Shown: positions 18,623 through 27,870, counted from the stretch's first letter. The stretch is DNA of 64,000 nt from a bacterium (GCA_016125085.1 WGMM01000006.1:62001-126000), one strand, 5' to 3'. The notes: a model not told the origin generated them from the letters alone. Program-made: numbers and translations.

Positions 18623-20863
18623 ATGAACCTTCCGAGACGACGCTGGAAATTCGCACGGCCCGCCCGAAACGCCGAACTGGAGTTCGGTTCTGGCAGGTCG
18701 AACCGGCATCGAGACCGTCGTCTCCGAATCCTCATCATGGCGGCAGCCTGCCTGGTTTCGGCCATTCTCGTTCATGGCAAGGGGCCGACCTTCGGCTTCC
18801 GGCTGGGCCAGCGGCCCAGCCGCGACCTGCGACTGAACGTGGACGAAATCCAGCGCAGAAATATCCTCAGATCGAACGCCGTTCGCCAGGTTCGCGAAGA
18901 CGGCGTCGCGCCGCGGATGATTCACGATCCCAAACCGATCGAAAATCTCATCAAATCCCTGGAAGATCTCGGGGCCGCGGCCGGCAAAGTCCACCAGGTG
19001 GAAGAATTGCCGCCAAGTGCGATCCAGTCCTGGGGCATGATCTCCAAAGATCTTTTCGAAAACCTGCGAGAAGCCAACGACGTTCCGGAACGTCGAGACC
19101 AGTTCGCCCGCGAGTTGCGTGAAGCGTTCAACCCGATCCTGCGGGAAGGAATCCTCGGGTCGGCTCCGCTGCCGCGCATCGACCAGAATGCGACCCAGTT
19201 CGCGATTCGACTCGAAAACGAGCCGGAACAGCGTTCCCGCATCGTCACTCGCGACAAGGTCTCGCCAGAACGTCTCTCCCGGCCGGAGAGCGAATTCGCG
19301 AACCATTTCGTATCGAGCTTTCGTCCCCCGGAACTTGGCCAGCGGCTGTTCGACCTGATCGACGACAAACTCGCCGGTGTGCCGACTTTGACCTACGACG
19401 AACGGGAAACCCTGCGTGCACGTGAACAGGCAAGGGCCGAAGTTCAGGACATTTTTGACCCGTTCAAGGCAGGCGACCTGATCGTCCGGCAGAATCAGCC
19501 GATTGACGCCGAAACGCTTGACCTGCTTCGCCTGGAGCACGATCGCTACGTTTCCCAGCTTTCTTTCGCGGACATCTTCGAACGCTGGCTTGCGGCATTC
19601 GGTTTGTGCGTCTCGCTTTACGCGCTCTTCGGATACTACCTGTCATGCAATGAGCCCCGGCTGGCCAGAGACGCTTCGAAGATCCTGCTCCTTTGCCTGT
19701 TGATCAATATCGGCCTCGCATCCATGCGAGTGCTGACCATTCAGAGCTGGGACGCCGAATCGCTGCCTGTGGCAGTCTGCGGCATGGTGGTGACGATCGC
19801 CTTCGGCATGGACGTGGCGATCATGTTCACTCTGGGCCTATCCCTGCTCACCTGCCTGGCCCTGGGGGCCGGAATCGACGAGCTGATCGTCCTGGCCGCG
19901 GGCACGACGGGCGGCATCGTCACGCTCGGCGACATTCGCTCACGGACGAAACTCATCAAGGTGGGGACGACCATCGGTGCGGCTTTTTTCCTCCTGACAT
20001 GGGCCGCCGGACTCTGGCAGCGGGACCCTCTCGACCTGATTCTGGCGACCAGTCTTTGGCGCGGTGTCTGGGGCATCATGGCCGGCTTTTTCCTGGGCGG
20101 AATTCTGCCGTTTCTCGAGTCTTACCTGGGCCTCATCACCGGCATCAGCCTGCTGGAGCTGGGCCAGGCCCGCCACCCGCTGCTGCAGGAACTCGTGCAG
20201 CGAGCCCCCGGCACTTACAATCACTCGATGACAGTCGGCGTACTTGCGGAATCGGCGGCAGAAGCGATCGGGGCCAATGCACTTCTCGTTCGTGTCGGGG
20301 CATATTTCCACGACATCGGCAAAATGGTGAAGCCCGAGTATTTCATCGAAAACCAGCCCCGGGGCCAGACCAGCAAACACGCCAACCTGACGCCGGCCAT
20401 CAGTACGATGATCATCATCGGCCACGTGAAGGACGGCTATGAACTTGGCCGGGAACACAACCTGCCGGAACCGATCCTCGACCTGATCCTCCAGCACCAT
20501 GGCACGACGCTCGTCGAATATTTCTACCGGGAAGCGGCCAAACGCGATGCCAGCGCGACCAATCCGGTCGGTATCCACGAAAGTGCCTTCCGTTATCCAG
20601 GCCCGCCGCCCCAATCGCGAGAAGCCGCCATCCTGATGATCTGCGATGCTGTCGAATCTGCCAGCAGAACCCTTTCCGACCCGACTCCGGCCCGGCTCGA
20701 AGCGCTCGTCGACGAACTGACCAACAAGCGAATCCACGACGGCCAGTTCGACGAATGCGGGCTCACGCTCAAGGAACTTGCCGCCATCAAGAAAAGCCTG
20801 ACCGTTTCCCTCATGGGCCTGTATCACCTCCGTATTACCTATCCGGAAGCCAAGTCGGCCTGA
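18623..20863 (+). CDS. 7TM-HD domain phosphodiesterase (PgpH/YqfF family)
   Basis: A 746-residue membrane protein: one N-terminal TM segment (about 35-50), a large extracytoplasmic 7TMR-HDED-like domain to about residue 310, a multi-helix membrane bundle (about 320-510), and a cytosolic HD hydrolase domain with NHSMTVGVLAE and YFHDIGKM. In Firmicutes the homologue PgpH degrades the second messenger c-di-AMP. Its position between phoH and ybeY matches the Bacillus phoH-yqfF-ybeY order. That this cell makes c-di-AMP is an inference from family; no diadenylate cyclase is in the window. Confidence 0.9.
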   Translation: MNLPRRRWKFARPARNAELEFGSGRSNRHRDRRLRILIMAAACLVSAILVHGKGPTFGFRLGQRPSRDLRLNVDEIQRRNILRSNAVRQVREDGVAPRMIHDPKPIENLIKSLEDLGAAAGKVHQVEELPPSAIQSWGMISKDLFENLREANDVPERRDQFARELREAFNPILREGILGSAPLPRIDQNATQFAIRLENEPEQRSRIVTRDKVSPERLSRPESEFANHFVSSFRPPELGQRLFDLIDDKLAGVPTLTYDERETLRAREQARAEVQDIFDPFKAGDLIVRQNQPIDAETLDLLRLEHDRYVSQLSFADIFERWLAAFGLCVSLYALFGYYLSCNEPRLARDASKILLLCLLINIGLASMRVLTIQSWDAESLPVAVCGMVVTIAFGMDVAIMFTLGLSLLTCLALGAGIDELIVLAAGTTGGIVTLGDIRSRTKLIKVGTTIGAAFFLLTWAAGLWQRDPLDLILATSLWRGVWGIMAGFFLGGILPFLESYLGLITGISLLELGQARHPLLQELVQRAPGTYNHSMTVGVLAESAAEAIGANALLVRVGAYFHDIGKMVKPEYFIENQPRGQTSKHANLTPAISTMIIIGHVKDGYELGREHNLPEPILDLILQHHGTTLVEYFYREAAKRDASATNPVGIHESAFRYPGPPPQSREAAILMICDAVESASRTLSDPTPARLEALVDELTNKRIHDGQFDECGLTLKELAAIKKSLTVSLMGLYHLRITYPEAKSA

Positions 20864-20867
20864 CCCC

Positions 20868-21365
20868 ATGCGAAACGCCGGAGCGGACGACCACATCGTA
20901 AGCGTACTTATCCGTCAGCAGTCGCATCCGCTGGACGCCCGGCGTCTCGAATCGCTCATCCTGCGCATGCTCAAGCACCTGGGCATCCTGTCCGCGGAGC
21001 TGCATGTGCTGATCGTCGACGACCGCACGATCGCCGATCTGAACATGCGGCACCTCGGTCATGAAGGGCCGACCGATATCATCACCTTCCCGGCGTCGGA
21101 GCCCGGCGACGATCACCTGGAAGGCGAACTCGTGATCTCCGCCCCCTGGGCCGCGCGTGTCGCCGAAGAACATGGCGATGATCTCTTCGACGAAATCGCC
21201 CTTTATGCCGCGCACGGGATTCTGCACCTGACCGGGCAGGACGATATTTCGGCCGACGACTTCCAGGCTATGAAACAGCGCGAATTCGAACTTCTGCGGG
21301 CCGTCGGCGCCACGATTCCCAAGGGGCGGTTCGATCACGTCGACACACCAGAACCCCTGACCTGA
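20868..21365 (+). CDS. ybeY: endoribonuclease YbeY (atypical metal site)
   Basis: A 165-residue member of the UPF0054/YbeY family, involved in 16S rRNA maturation and ribosome quality control. NMRHLGHEGPTDIITFP is the usual family core. The zinc motif normally reads HGxLHLxGxDH with three His ligands; here it is HGILHLTGQDD, so His116 and His120 are present but the third position is Asp126. Asp can bind zinc, so activity is possible. The start is 4 bases after the pgpH-type gene and the stop 2 bases before recO. Confidence 0.9.
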   Translation: MRNAGADDHIVSVLIRQQSHPLDARRLESLILRMLKHLGILSAELHVLIVDDRTIADLNMRHLGHEGPTDIITFPASEPGDDHLEGELVISAPWAARVAEEHGDDLFDEIALYAAHGILHLTGQDDISADDFQAMKQREFELLRAVGATIPKGRFDHVDTPEPLT

Positions 21366-21367
21366 CC

Positions 21368-22129
21368 GTGTCTTCCGTACGGTGCAAGGCCCTTGTGATT
21401 CGTGCCACGGACGTGTTCAACACGAGCCGGATCTTTACGCTTTTCACGCGCGAACTGGGCCGGGTCGATGCCCTGGCTCAGGGCTCGCGGCGGCTGAAGA
21501 GCCCGTTCGAAAATGGCCTTGATCTTTTGTCGGTGTGCGATATCGTGTTGCTGCGAAAAAGCGGAGACTCGCTCGACTTGCTCACGGAAGCGATGCTCGT
21601 CGAACGGTTCGGCTCGCTGCGGCACAACCTTCCGGCCATGTTCGCCGGGTGTTACGTCGCCGAATTGTTGAACGACCTGACGCACTCCTACGACCCGCAC
21701 CCAAAGTTGTTCGAAGCGGCGGTGATCACCCTCAGGAACATGACCGATCCGGAACTGCTGCGACGCCGTGTCCTCCGCTTCGAATTGGCCATGTTGCGGG
21801 AGCTGGGATTGATGCCGAGTCTGGATCATTGCGTTCACTGCGGATCGGAGTCGGCGATCGCTCAGGCGAGCGATCGCGTCGCCTTCGGGCTCGCCGTGGG
21901 CGGGGTCCTGTGCCGGGATTGCCGCAACGGCCAGCCGCATGTCGCGACTCTCACGCGATCGACTCTCGAACTCTTCGGGCATTTGAGCAGGCCAGGGCAG
22001 GAGTGGCGTCAGGCGGGGTCCTTCCGGGACGAAGCCGCCGCACGCGACGTCATGTCGGCCGTCATTTGCCACCTTCTGGGCCGGAGACCACGAATGCACA
22101 GATACCTGCACGGCGAAGCGATCGGCTGA
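21368..22129 (+). CDS. recO: DNA repair protein RecO
   Basis: A 253-residue RecO: an N-terminal OB-fold (VIRATDVFNTSRIFTLFTRE, RLKSPFENGLDLLS) and a helical domain with a four-Cys zinc site CVHC (155, 158) and CRDC (182, 185). RecO loads RecA on SSB-coated single-stranded DNA together with RecR, whose gene is at 61992-62603 in this window. The start codon is GTG, 2 bases after ybeY. The phoH-pgpH-ybeY-recO order is conserved from Firmicutes, without dgkA and era. Confidence 0.9.
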   Translation: MSSVRCKALVIRATDVFNTSRIFTLFTRELGRVDALAQGSRRLKSPFENGLDLLSVCDIVLLRKSGDSLDLLTEAMLVERFGSLRHNLPAMFAGCYVAELLNDLTHSYDPHPKLFEAAVITLRNMTDPELLRRRVLRFELAMLRELGLMPSLDHCVHCGSESAIAQASDRVAFGLAVGGVLCRDCRNGQPHVATLTRSTLELFGHLSRPGQEWRQAGSFRDEAAARDVMSAVICHLLGRRPRMHRYLHGEAIG

Positions 22130-22225
22130 AAGACCCCGCGTCTTTCCCGTTTCGTGCCGCTCGAACGGCTCCGGATCGATCGTAACAGTCCAATCATCGG
22201 CCAGTGGTGGCGAAGGATCGCTCCC

Positions 22226-23773
22226 ATGTATTCAGAAAGCGCAAGGATGCGCGAATTCGACCGATATCGCGGTATTGCTCATTTATCGATCGTCGCTGTA
22301 GCGATGGGCCTGTCCGGATGTGCCAGCGGGGCGACATCCGCCTGGTCGAGGTGGTCGATGACCCGCGATCAGGGCATCGCCAAGGGCATCTCCGACGAAG
22401 AATACGCGAACGCCAAAGGTTCGAAGGAACGCTTCGGGCCGCTCGGCGTCGTCGATTATCTGCGCGGTAAGGACAAATCGCAGTCCACGACCAACGCCGC
22501 CGAAGTCGCCGCCGATTCGCTCAAACGAACTACAAGTCGCGACAACTGGAAGCTTCAGCAGGTTCAGGCCGACCCGGAAACCGAAGCCGAGTTCGAAGGG
22601 GCGGAAAAAGCCTTCCAGCAGGGCCAGTTCTCCGCAGCGAAAAAGACCTTCGCCAAGCTCGCCAAACGCCGCAAGGGCACGCCATTCGGCGAATCGGCCC
22701 AGTTCTATGTGGCTGAATGTGCCTTCCAGAACAGCGATTTCGTCACCGCGCACAATGCCTACGAACAACTTGTGGCGGATTACCCCGGCACCCGCTACCT
22801 GGATCGGGTCGTCGAACGGGAATACGCCATCTCCCGCCAGTGGCTGGCCGCGGCGGGCATGAACGTACCCAATCGGGCCGAAGAGAATTCCGTGTCGATG
22901 ACGCCGGGCGCGTTTCGCGACAAAGGCCCGCAACTGATGACCCCCGCGGTGCCTGGCAGCGAGCCCGCCAAGCCGGCTGATACGAAGGACCGGGACGACG
23001 GCGTCAAAAAAGTCTCGACGGACGATTCCTCCGCAGGTGCCGGATCGGAAGTGAAAATCGCCACCGACCTGCCCGTGCCGCTGGAAAAGATGCCCTGGTA
23101 TGCCCGACTTTCCGGCCTTTTGCCCAGTGTCGATGTGCGTGGGCATGCCTTCGCGGCACTCGAACACGTGCGCCACCACGACCCGACCGGCCCGCTGGCC
23201 GACGACGCCACACTTCTGCTGGCCGACGCTTACTTTCAGGCTCAGGACTACGAAACGTCGTCCGTCTACTACGACCAGTTTCTGAGCGACTTCCCCAAGA
23301 GCCCGATGTTCCGCGAGGCTCAGGAAAAAGCGATCCTGGCCAAGATCAATTCCTACATCGGCCCGGAGTACGACGCCCAGAGCCTGGAAAAAGCCCGGGA
23401 GCTGATTCAGCAGACCCTGGCCAACTACCCGGACCGGCCGCGTGAGGAACAGAAGAAACTCTATCGGATGCTCGACCTGATCACCGACCAGGAAGCCGAA
23501 CGGGCTTACATGGTGGGCGACTACTACAAGCGGACAGGCAAGGCCATGGGTGCCGAATTCTACTTCGGCAAGGTCATTCAGAAGTATCCGAACAGCGTCT
23601 GGGCCGAGAAAGCCCGAGTGCAGATGGTCGAAGTGGCCAAGATGCCCCGCAAGTTCTCGGCACCTTCGAAGATCATGACGCAACCTGGCGCCGCCGATCC
23701 GCTTTCGATCAACCGCGGCTCATCCGGCGCACCGACTCAAATGAGCGGCCCGAACGGCATGTTGGGACCCTGA
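22226..23773 (+). CDS. TPR lipoprotein, BamD-like outer membrane assembly component
   Basis: A 515-residue protein. GAAGGA 8 bases upstream selects the start at 22226 and yields a signal with lipobox GLSGC (Cys32). TPR-like helical pairs occur in two blocks: about 130-200 (EFEGAEKAFQQGQFSAAKKTF, FYVAECAFQNSDF) and about 310-450 (ALEHVRHHDPTGPLADDATL, SVYYDQFLSDFPKSPMF), separated by a low-complexity linker. This resembles BamD/YfiO-type tetratricopeptide lipoproteins. It is only 2 bases upstream of an LptE-like gene, which supports an outer-membrane role. Confidence 0.75.
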   Translation: MYSESARMREFDRYRGIAHLSIVAVAMGLSGCASGATSAWSRWSMTRDQGIAKGISDEEYANAKGSKERFGPLGVVDYLRGKDKSQSTTNAAEVAADSLKRTTSRDNWKLQQVQADPETEAEFEGAEKAFQQGQFSAAKKTFAKLAKRRKGTPFGESAQFYVAECAFQNSDFVTAHNAYEQLVADYPGTRYLDRVVEREYAISRQWLAAAGMNVPNRAEENSVSMTPGAFRDKGPQLMTPAVPGSEPAKPADTKDRDDGVKKVSTDDSSAGAGSEVKIATDLPVPLEKMPWYARLSGLLPSVDVRGHAFAALEHVRHHDPTGPLADDATLLLADAYFQAQDYETSSVYYDQFLSDFPKSPMFREAQEKAILAKINSYIGPEYDAQSLEKARELIQQTLANYPDRPREEQKKLYRMLDLITDQEAERAYMVGDYYKRTGKAMGAEFYFGKVIQKYPNSVWAEKARVQMVEVAKMPRKFSAPSKIMTQPGAADPLSINRGSSGAPTQMSGPNGMLGP

Positions 23774-23775
23774 TC

Positions 23776-24345
23776 ATGACCGCATTCGAACCCAGCCAAT
23801 CCCGGCAATCCGTCAGCGAAGCCCGATCCTCGCGTATCACGCGCAGGGGCTGGCTCCAGAGCGTGGCCATTCTGCCCTCGATCCTTTCGATCGGCTGCGG
23901 CTACTCCGTCCGCCCGCCGTATAACCGGGAAATCCGAACGGTTTACGTCCCGATCTTCCGCTCGCTCACATTCCGCCGTGACCTGAACCTCATGCTGACC
24001 GAGGCCGTCGCCAAGGAAATCGAGAAGCGGACACCCTACAAGGTGGTCGGCACGCCCGAAGGAGCGGACAGCACGCTTTCGGGCGAGGTCGTCTTCGCCG
24101 ACAAGAACCTGCTCGTCGAAAACCCGCAGAACCTGCCGCGCCAGCTCTCGGCCGACCTGGTGGTGAATGTCCGCTGGACGGACAACCGACAGAACCTGAG
24201 CGATCCGAAGGACGTCGGCAGCGTGACGATGCGCGAGACGGTCACCTTCAGCCCCGAATTCGGCGACACGGCCATGATGGCCTATCAGAAAGCCTGCCAG
24301 AAAATGGCGGAGCAGATCGCATCGATGATGGAAGAGCCGTGGTGA
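23776..24345 (+). CDS. lptE: LPS-assembly lipoprotein LptE-like
   Basis: A 189-residue lipoprotein. The lipobox LSIGC (Cys41) is followed by GYSVRPPYNREIRTVYVPIF, then LTEAVAKEIEKRTPYKVV and a beta-sandwich, as in LptE, which plugs the LptD channel that inserts lipopolysaccharide in the outer membrane. The signal is unusual: TRRGWLQSV has a twin-Arg before the hydrophobic core, as in Tat signals. It follows the BamD-like gene by 2 bases and ends the long plus-strand run. LptD is not in the window. Confidence 0.78.
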   Translation: MTAFEPSQSRQSVSEARSSRITRRGWLQSVAILPSILSIGCGYSVRPPYNREIRTVYVPIFRSLTFRRDLNLMLTEAVAKEIEKRTPYKVVGTPEGADSTLSGEVVFADKNLLVENPQNLPRQLSADLVVNVRWTDNRQNLSDPKDVGSVTMRETVTFSPEFGDTAMMAYQKACQKMAEQIASMMEEPW

Positions 24346-24442
24346 CAGACAAGTCATGATTCCGTGGCGACGATTTCGTGCGTCAATCATCAGAAATGTG
24401 GGAAACCCAGGTTTTTCAGATACCTTTCGGGCTCGTCAGGCA

Positions 24443-24533
24443 CGCGAAAGCGGCGGGACGCCGATGCCACTTGCAACGACTCTGTGGAAGAGGCGTCTCG
24501 CCTCTTTCGCGTTGAGAAAATAACGATCGTGAC
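24443..24533. repeat. palindromic repeat element, copy 1
   Basis: First of two 91-bp direct repeats 154 bases apart (other at 24597-24687). Positions 24443-24511 are bounded by an 8-bp inverted repeat (CGCGAAAG / CTTTCGCG) and contain an internal hairpin AAGAGGCG-TCT-CGCCTCTT. The internal hairpin is also terminator-like for both converging genes. Confidence 0.8.
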
Positions 24534-24596
24534 GGGAATCAGACGTTTACGTGACCATCATGCCCAGTTTCTTTTGACAACCCAGCTCGAGGTTCG

Positions 24597-24687
24597 CGCG
24601 AAAGCGCCGGGACGCCGCTGCCACTTGCAACGACTCTGTGGAAGAGGCGTCTCGCCTCTTTCGCATTGAGAGAAAACCAATCGTGAC
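24597..24687. repeat. palindromic repeat element, copy 2
   Basis: Aligns without gaps to 24443-24533 with only scattered differences. The internal hairpin AAGAGGCG-TCT-CGCCTCTT is preserved; the outer inverted repeat is reduced by one base (CTTTCGCA at the right end). Confidence 0.8.
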
Positions 24688-24740
24688 TCTTCGTGCTCGA
24701 TCAGTCGCTTAAACGCGTTACTTCCTGGATCGATGATCGC

Positions 24741-24767
24741 GCGAAAGCGGCGGAACGCCGCTTTCGC
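24741..24767. repeat. minimal palindrome related to the two repeat copies
   Basis: A perfect 12-bp inverted repeat, GCGAAAGCGGCG and CGCCGCTTTCGC, with loop GAA. Its left arm equals the left end of copy 1 and its right end equals the repeat's right terminal CTTTCGC, so it looks like an internally deleted copy. It lies 13 bases before the stop codon end of the secretin-like gene and may act as its terminator. Confidence 0.7.
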
Positions 24768-24779
24768 TTGAAATCGCCG

Positions 24780-26003
24780 TCACTTCTCCGAATCGTCGAT
24801 CGACTTCACGGAGCCCGAACCGCCGCTGCGGAGAGTCGTCGAATTGCCGTTGGCACCACCTGAACGGGCAGGGGAGGTCGGCGTCTCGACGTCGATCATC
24901 ACCAGGGTTTCCGTTTGCGTCGGCACGGTGCCGGGAATCCGCAGGTTCAGGAAGCCGTTCTTGTTCTTCAGCAGCATGCCAGGGTGGATGCCGCCGGAGA
25001 TCACGAGCGTCTGCCCGATCGTCCAGCGCACCGTCTGAACCAGCCGGCTCGAAACGACTTCCGGCACGTCGACGGTCACTTCGTTCGCACCCTGTTCGCG
25101 GCCGGCCAGAACGCGAGTCTTGATCATCGTCTTGACGGTGTTGCAGCTCAGTTCGATCGAACCGTCCACGGCGTTGCCTTCATACGTCAGCAGCGGGCTG
25201 AACTGGAGGGCGACGCCTTCGGTCAGCTGGTTGAACGAAGCTTCGGTCGACTGATTGTTGGCTGTCGCCTGGCGCTGGAGGCCCGGGTTATAGGGCTTCT
25301 TCTCGCCCGTCGACATCGTGAGCTTCTGGCCGTTGATCATCTCCACCTGCTGGTCGGCGAGCAGTTCGAAGCCCTGGTAGACTTGCATCTGCGTAATCGC
25401 CATGGTGGCGTCGGTCAGGCTCATCGTCCAGATCTGCTGCCCCTGGGGTCCGCCGCCGAGAAGATTCATCCGCGACAGGACCATGTACCGCCAGCGAGGG
25501 TCAGCCGCGGCGACGAACCGGATGCGAACCTTGAGGATGTCGGCCGTGGAGTCGGTGAACCGCTCGACGATCTCGCCGACCTGCTTGAGGACCTTGCTGT
25601 CGTGGTAAGCTTTGACCTGTTTTTTGTTGGCGACGAGGGCCGCGACTTTCGAGCCGTGCCAGATGCCTGTTCCGTACCGGCGGATGATCCAGTCGATGAT
25701 CGCATTCTGTGGCGGAATCGTCTGATCGTGCGGCAGTTCCATGTAGCGAGCGATATCGTAGCTCATCCAGCGGTGGCCGGCTTCCTCGAATCCGGCGGCG
25801 TCCGAAGGAGCTTCTTCCGCTTCGTCGCTCTTGGGAGCCTGGCGCGGCGGGCGGGATTCCTGGGTCAGCGCGACCTTCCGGCTATGCACCGGCTCAAGAT
25901 CGCCATCTCCCTTGAGGCGAGGCGACTGGGCGTGCGACGTTTTCGAAACGAGGGCCGCGCAACTGGCCCATAGCGAACCGAACAGTGCTCGGCGACGATT
26001 CAT
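24780..26003 (-). CDS. exported secretin-like domain protein
   Basis: A 407-residue protein with an N-terminal signal (MNRRRALFGSLWASCAALVS). The start at 26003 is supported by AGGGAGG about 9 bases upstream. After a charged linker and an alpha/beta region (about 100-210), residues ~260-380 resemble the beta domain of type II/III secretins: VALQFSPLLTYEGNAVDGSI, then VDVPEVVSSRLVQTVRWTIG and GQTLVISGGIHPG, matching the usual dGqtvviGGl end. The canonical C-terminal VPxLGDIPxLGxLF segment is missing. Function is not known; an outer-membrane or periplasmic role is inferred. Confidence 0.6.
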   Translation of the reverse strand: MNRRRALFGSLWASCAALVSKTSHAQSPRLKGDGDLEPVHSRKVALTQESRPPRQAPKSDEAEEAPSDAAGFEEAGHRWMSYDIARYMELPHDQTIPPQNAIIDWIIRRYGTGIWHGSKVAALVANKKQVKAYHDSKVLKQVGEIVERFTDSTADILKVRIRFVAAADPRWRYMVLSRMNLLGGGPQGQQIWTMSLTDATMAITQMQVYQGFELLADQQVEMINGQKLTMSTGEKKPYNPGLQRQATANNQSTEASFNQLTEGVALQFSPLLTYEGNAVDGSIELSCNTVKTMIKTRVLAGREQGANEVTVDVPEVVSSRLVQTVRWTIGQTLVISGGIHPGMLLKNKNGFLNLRIPGTVPTQTETLVMIDVETPTSPARSGGANGNSTTLRSGGSGSVKSIDDSEK

Positions 26004-26090
26004 GGGTGGAGCCTCCCTGCACGCGAATTCCAGGAGCGTTTGAGATTTCGAACCGGCCCATCCGTGGACGGTTGCGAGAGATAACGCCAT

Positions 26091-26119
26091 CCTGTATCCG
26101 AAAGACAAAAATCGCTCAA
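26091..26119 (-). promoter_or_regulatory. possible promoter for the secretin-like gene
   Basis: On the minus strand TTGAGC (26114-26119) and TACAGG (26091-26096) with a 17-base spacer. It lies about 90 bases before the start at 26003. Confidence 0.35.
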
Positions 26120-26162
26120 GTCCAACTTGGGAATTTCCGACGGGCCCGGCTTGATCCGAAGT

Positions 26163-26615
26163 TCAGCTGCCGGACCGGCGCACTCCCAAAGTTCCAGACT
26201 GTGGCGCCGCGTTCATCGTACCGGCACCAGGATCGGCACCGATCGGCTCGATCGTCGGCCGGGCGTCGATCAGGCGGCGGAAGGCGATGTCGTAGCCAAG
26301 ATGCTGCACGACGTCGAGAATCTGCGTCGTCTGGCGTATCCCGATCGCATTGGCCACGTTCAGGAGTTCCCGCTGGTTGTCGGAAAGGCCCGACATCTCA
26401 AGGCGGGGGTCTTCGGTCAGCTCCTCGTTCGCCATGAAGTCGAGCGAAAGCCCAACCGCTTTGGCGAGTCGATAGGCGTTTTCGAGACCGGGATTCGACT
26501 TCCCGGCCAGAATCCGCGAAACTTCCGAATCGCTGACGCCGGACGTCCGCGACAGTTTCTGCTGATTCCAGCCGAGACGGACCAGTTGGCGGTAGAGCTT
26601 TTCTGCGTATTTCAT
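26163..26615 (-). CDS. XRE-family HTH transcriptional regulator
   Basis: A 150-residue protein with an N-terminal Cro/CI-type helix-turn-helix (about 5-60: [40 protein letters not shown]). The remaining ~90 residues ([20 protein letters not shown]) are helical without a recognised effector domain. The start at 26615 begins right before the HTH; an in-frame extension to 26672 is possible. It lies between polyprenyl synthase and the secretin-like gene on the same strand, but terminators and gaps of 100-160 bases suggest independent transcription. The target is unknown. Confidence 0.78.
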
Positions 26616-26711
26616 AGCCCGTATCTTAGAAAATTTCTCCCGAAACGGGAAGTGAAGTCCACACCTTTGCAAAGTTTTCTCAAAAGTTGAGGATTGAATT
26701 GACTTTAACGA

Positions 26712-26745
26712 ACAAAAATCCCGTGCGTCGGATCGATCGCACGGG
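26712..26745 (-). terminator. Rho-independent terminator after the polyprenyl synthase gene
   Basis: On the minus strand CCCGTGCG (26738-26745) pairs with CGCACGGG (26720-26727) across a 10-base loop and is followed by ATTTTTG. It is 34 bases after the stop at 26779. Confidence 0.8.
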
Positions 26746-26778
26746 AAAGAAATTTCGTTTGCCGGTCGATCGGGCGTC

Positions 26779-27798
26779 TCAGAAAGCCCGCTTGACGACG
26801 TCTTCGGTCATCGAAGAAAGAATGGCCTTGGCAGGCGAATCCTCGAGCACTTCGAGATTCTGCCTCGCGGCGTCGACATAGTCGCGAGCCGTTCGCCAGC
26901 AATCGTCGATGATGCCGTCTTGAGAAACGACCGTCTTGATCGCCTTTCGGCGCGATGTCGAATGATCCGTATCGGTCATCAGGGATTTGACGCTGGCGGC
27001 CTCGTCCGGCGAAGCCTGAGCAAGGTAGCGAATCAGCGGCAACGTGAGCTTCAGCTTGTCCAGATCTGTGCCCAGGCTTTTGCCGGTGTTGCGTTCGTCG
27101 CCCAGGATGTCGAGGAGATCATCGACAATCTGGAACGCGATGCCCAGGTTGCGGCCGTAAGACTCCATCGAATCGACGACCTGCGGTTCGGACTCTGCGA
27201 AATAGGCACCGAGACCGGCGGAAACGGCCGTCAGTTCGGCCGTCTTGCCGCGAATGATGTCAAAGTAGGTCGATTCGGTCAGATCCAGATCGCCACGGTG
27301 ATAATTCTGGGCCATTTCGCCTTCCCAGACTCGATTCGTGGCCCGTGAAATCCACTGGCATGCCAGGGTTGAGCCTGTCGAGGCCGCCAGATGGAAGGCG
27401 TGGGTGAAGAGATAATCACCCAGGAGCACGGCCGATTCGTTGCCCCATTCGACATTGATCGTCGCGGCATGGCGGCGAACCATGGCTTCGTCGAGAATAT
27501 CGTCATGCACGAGGCTGGCCGTGTGGATCATCTCGACCACGGCGGCGAGTTGGTGGTGAATCGGCCGAATGCCGCCGCAGGCGCGTGCCGTGATAAGCAA
27601 TAGCGTCGGACGAAGACGTTTGCCCTGAAACCTCGCGGCATGATCGACCAGACGCTGGACGAACGGCACGGAGCTTTTCAGCTCGGAGCGATAAATTTTC
27701 TCGCAGGCTTCAAGATCTTCGGCGATCGGCAGATACAAGGCCGCCAGTCGTCGCCTGGTCTGTTCCATGCCAGAAAGATCGTTCGTCACCGAGGACAT
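26779..27798 (-). CDS. trans-isoprenyl diphosphate synthase
   Basis: A 339-residue polyprenyl synthetase. Both Asp-rich metal-binding motifs are present: VHDDILD (DDILD 99-103) and the second DDLLD (226-230) followed by [22 protein letters not shown] near residue 59 is the substrate diphosphate-binding region. Length and motifs fit octaprenyl- or heptaprenyl-type long-chain synthases that make quinone side chains, though GGPP synthase cannot be excluded: residues 96-98 before DDILD are small, which leaves room for a long product. It lies upstream of the XRE gene and downstream of moaC. Confidence 0.88.
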
Positions 27799-27870
27799 TT
27801 CGATACGCTCCGTTGAATCACGAGCACACGACCAATACCGGAATTCCGTTCACGAGCCCGGCAGGGGATA

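Noticed and set aside
24443-24767. CRISPR array
   Set aside because: Only two long copies plus a hairpin, not regularly spaced short direct repeats with unique spacers, and no cas genes.
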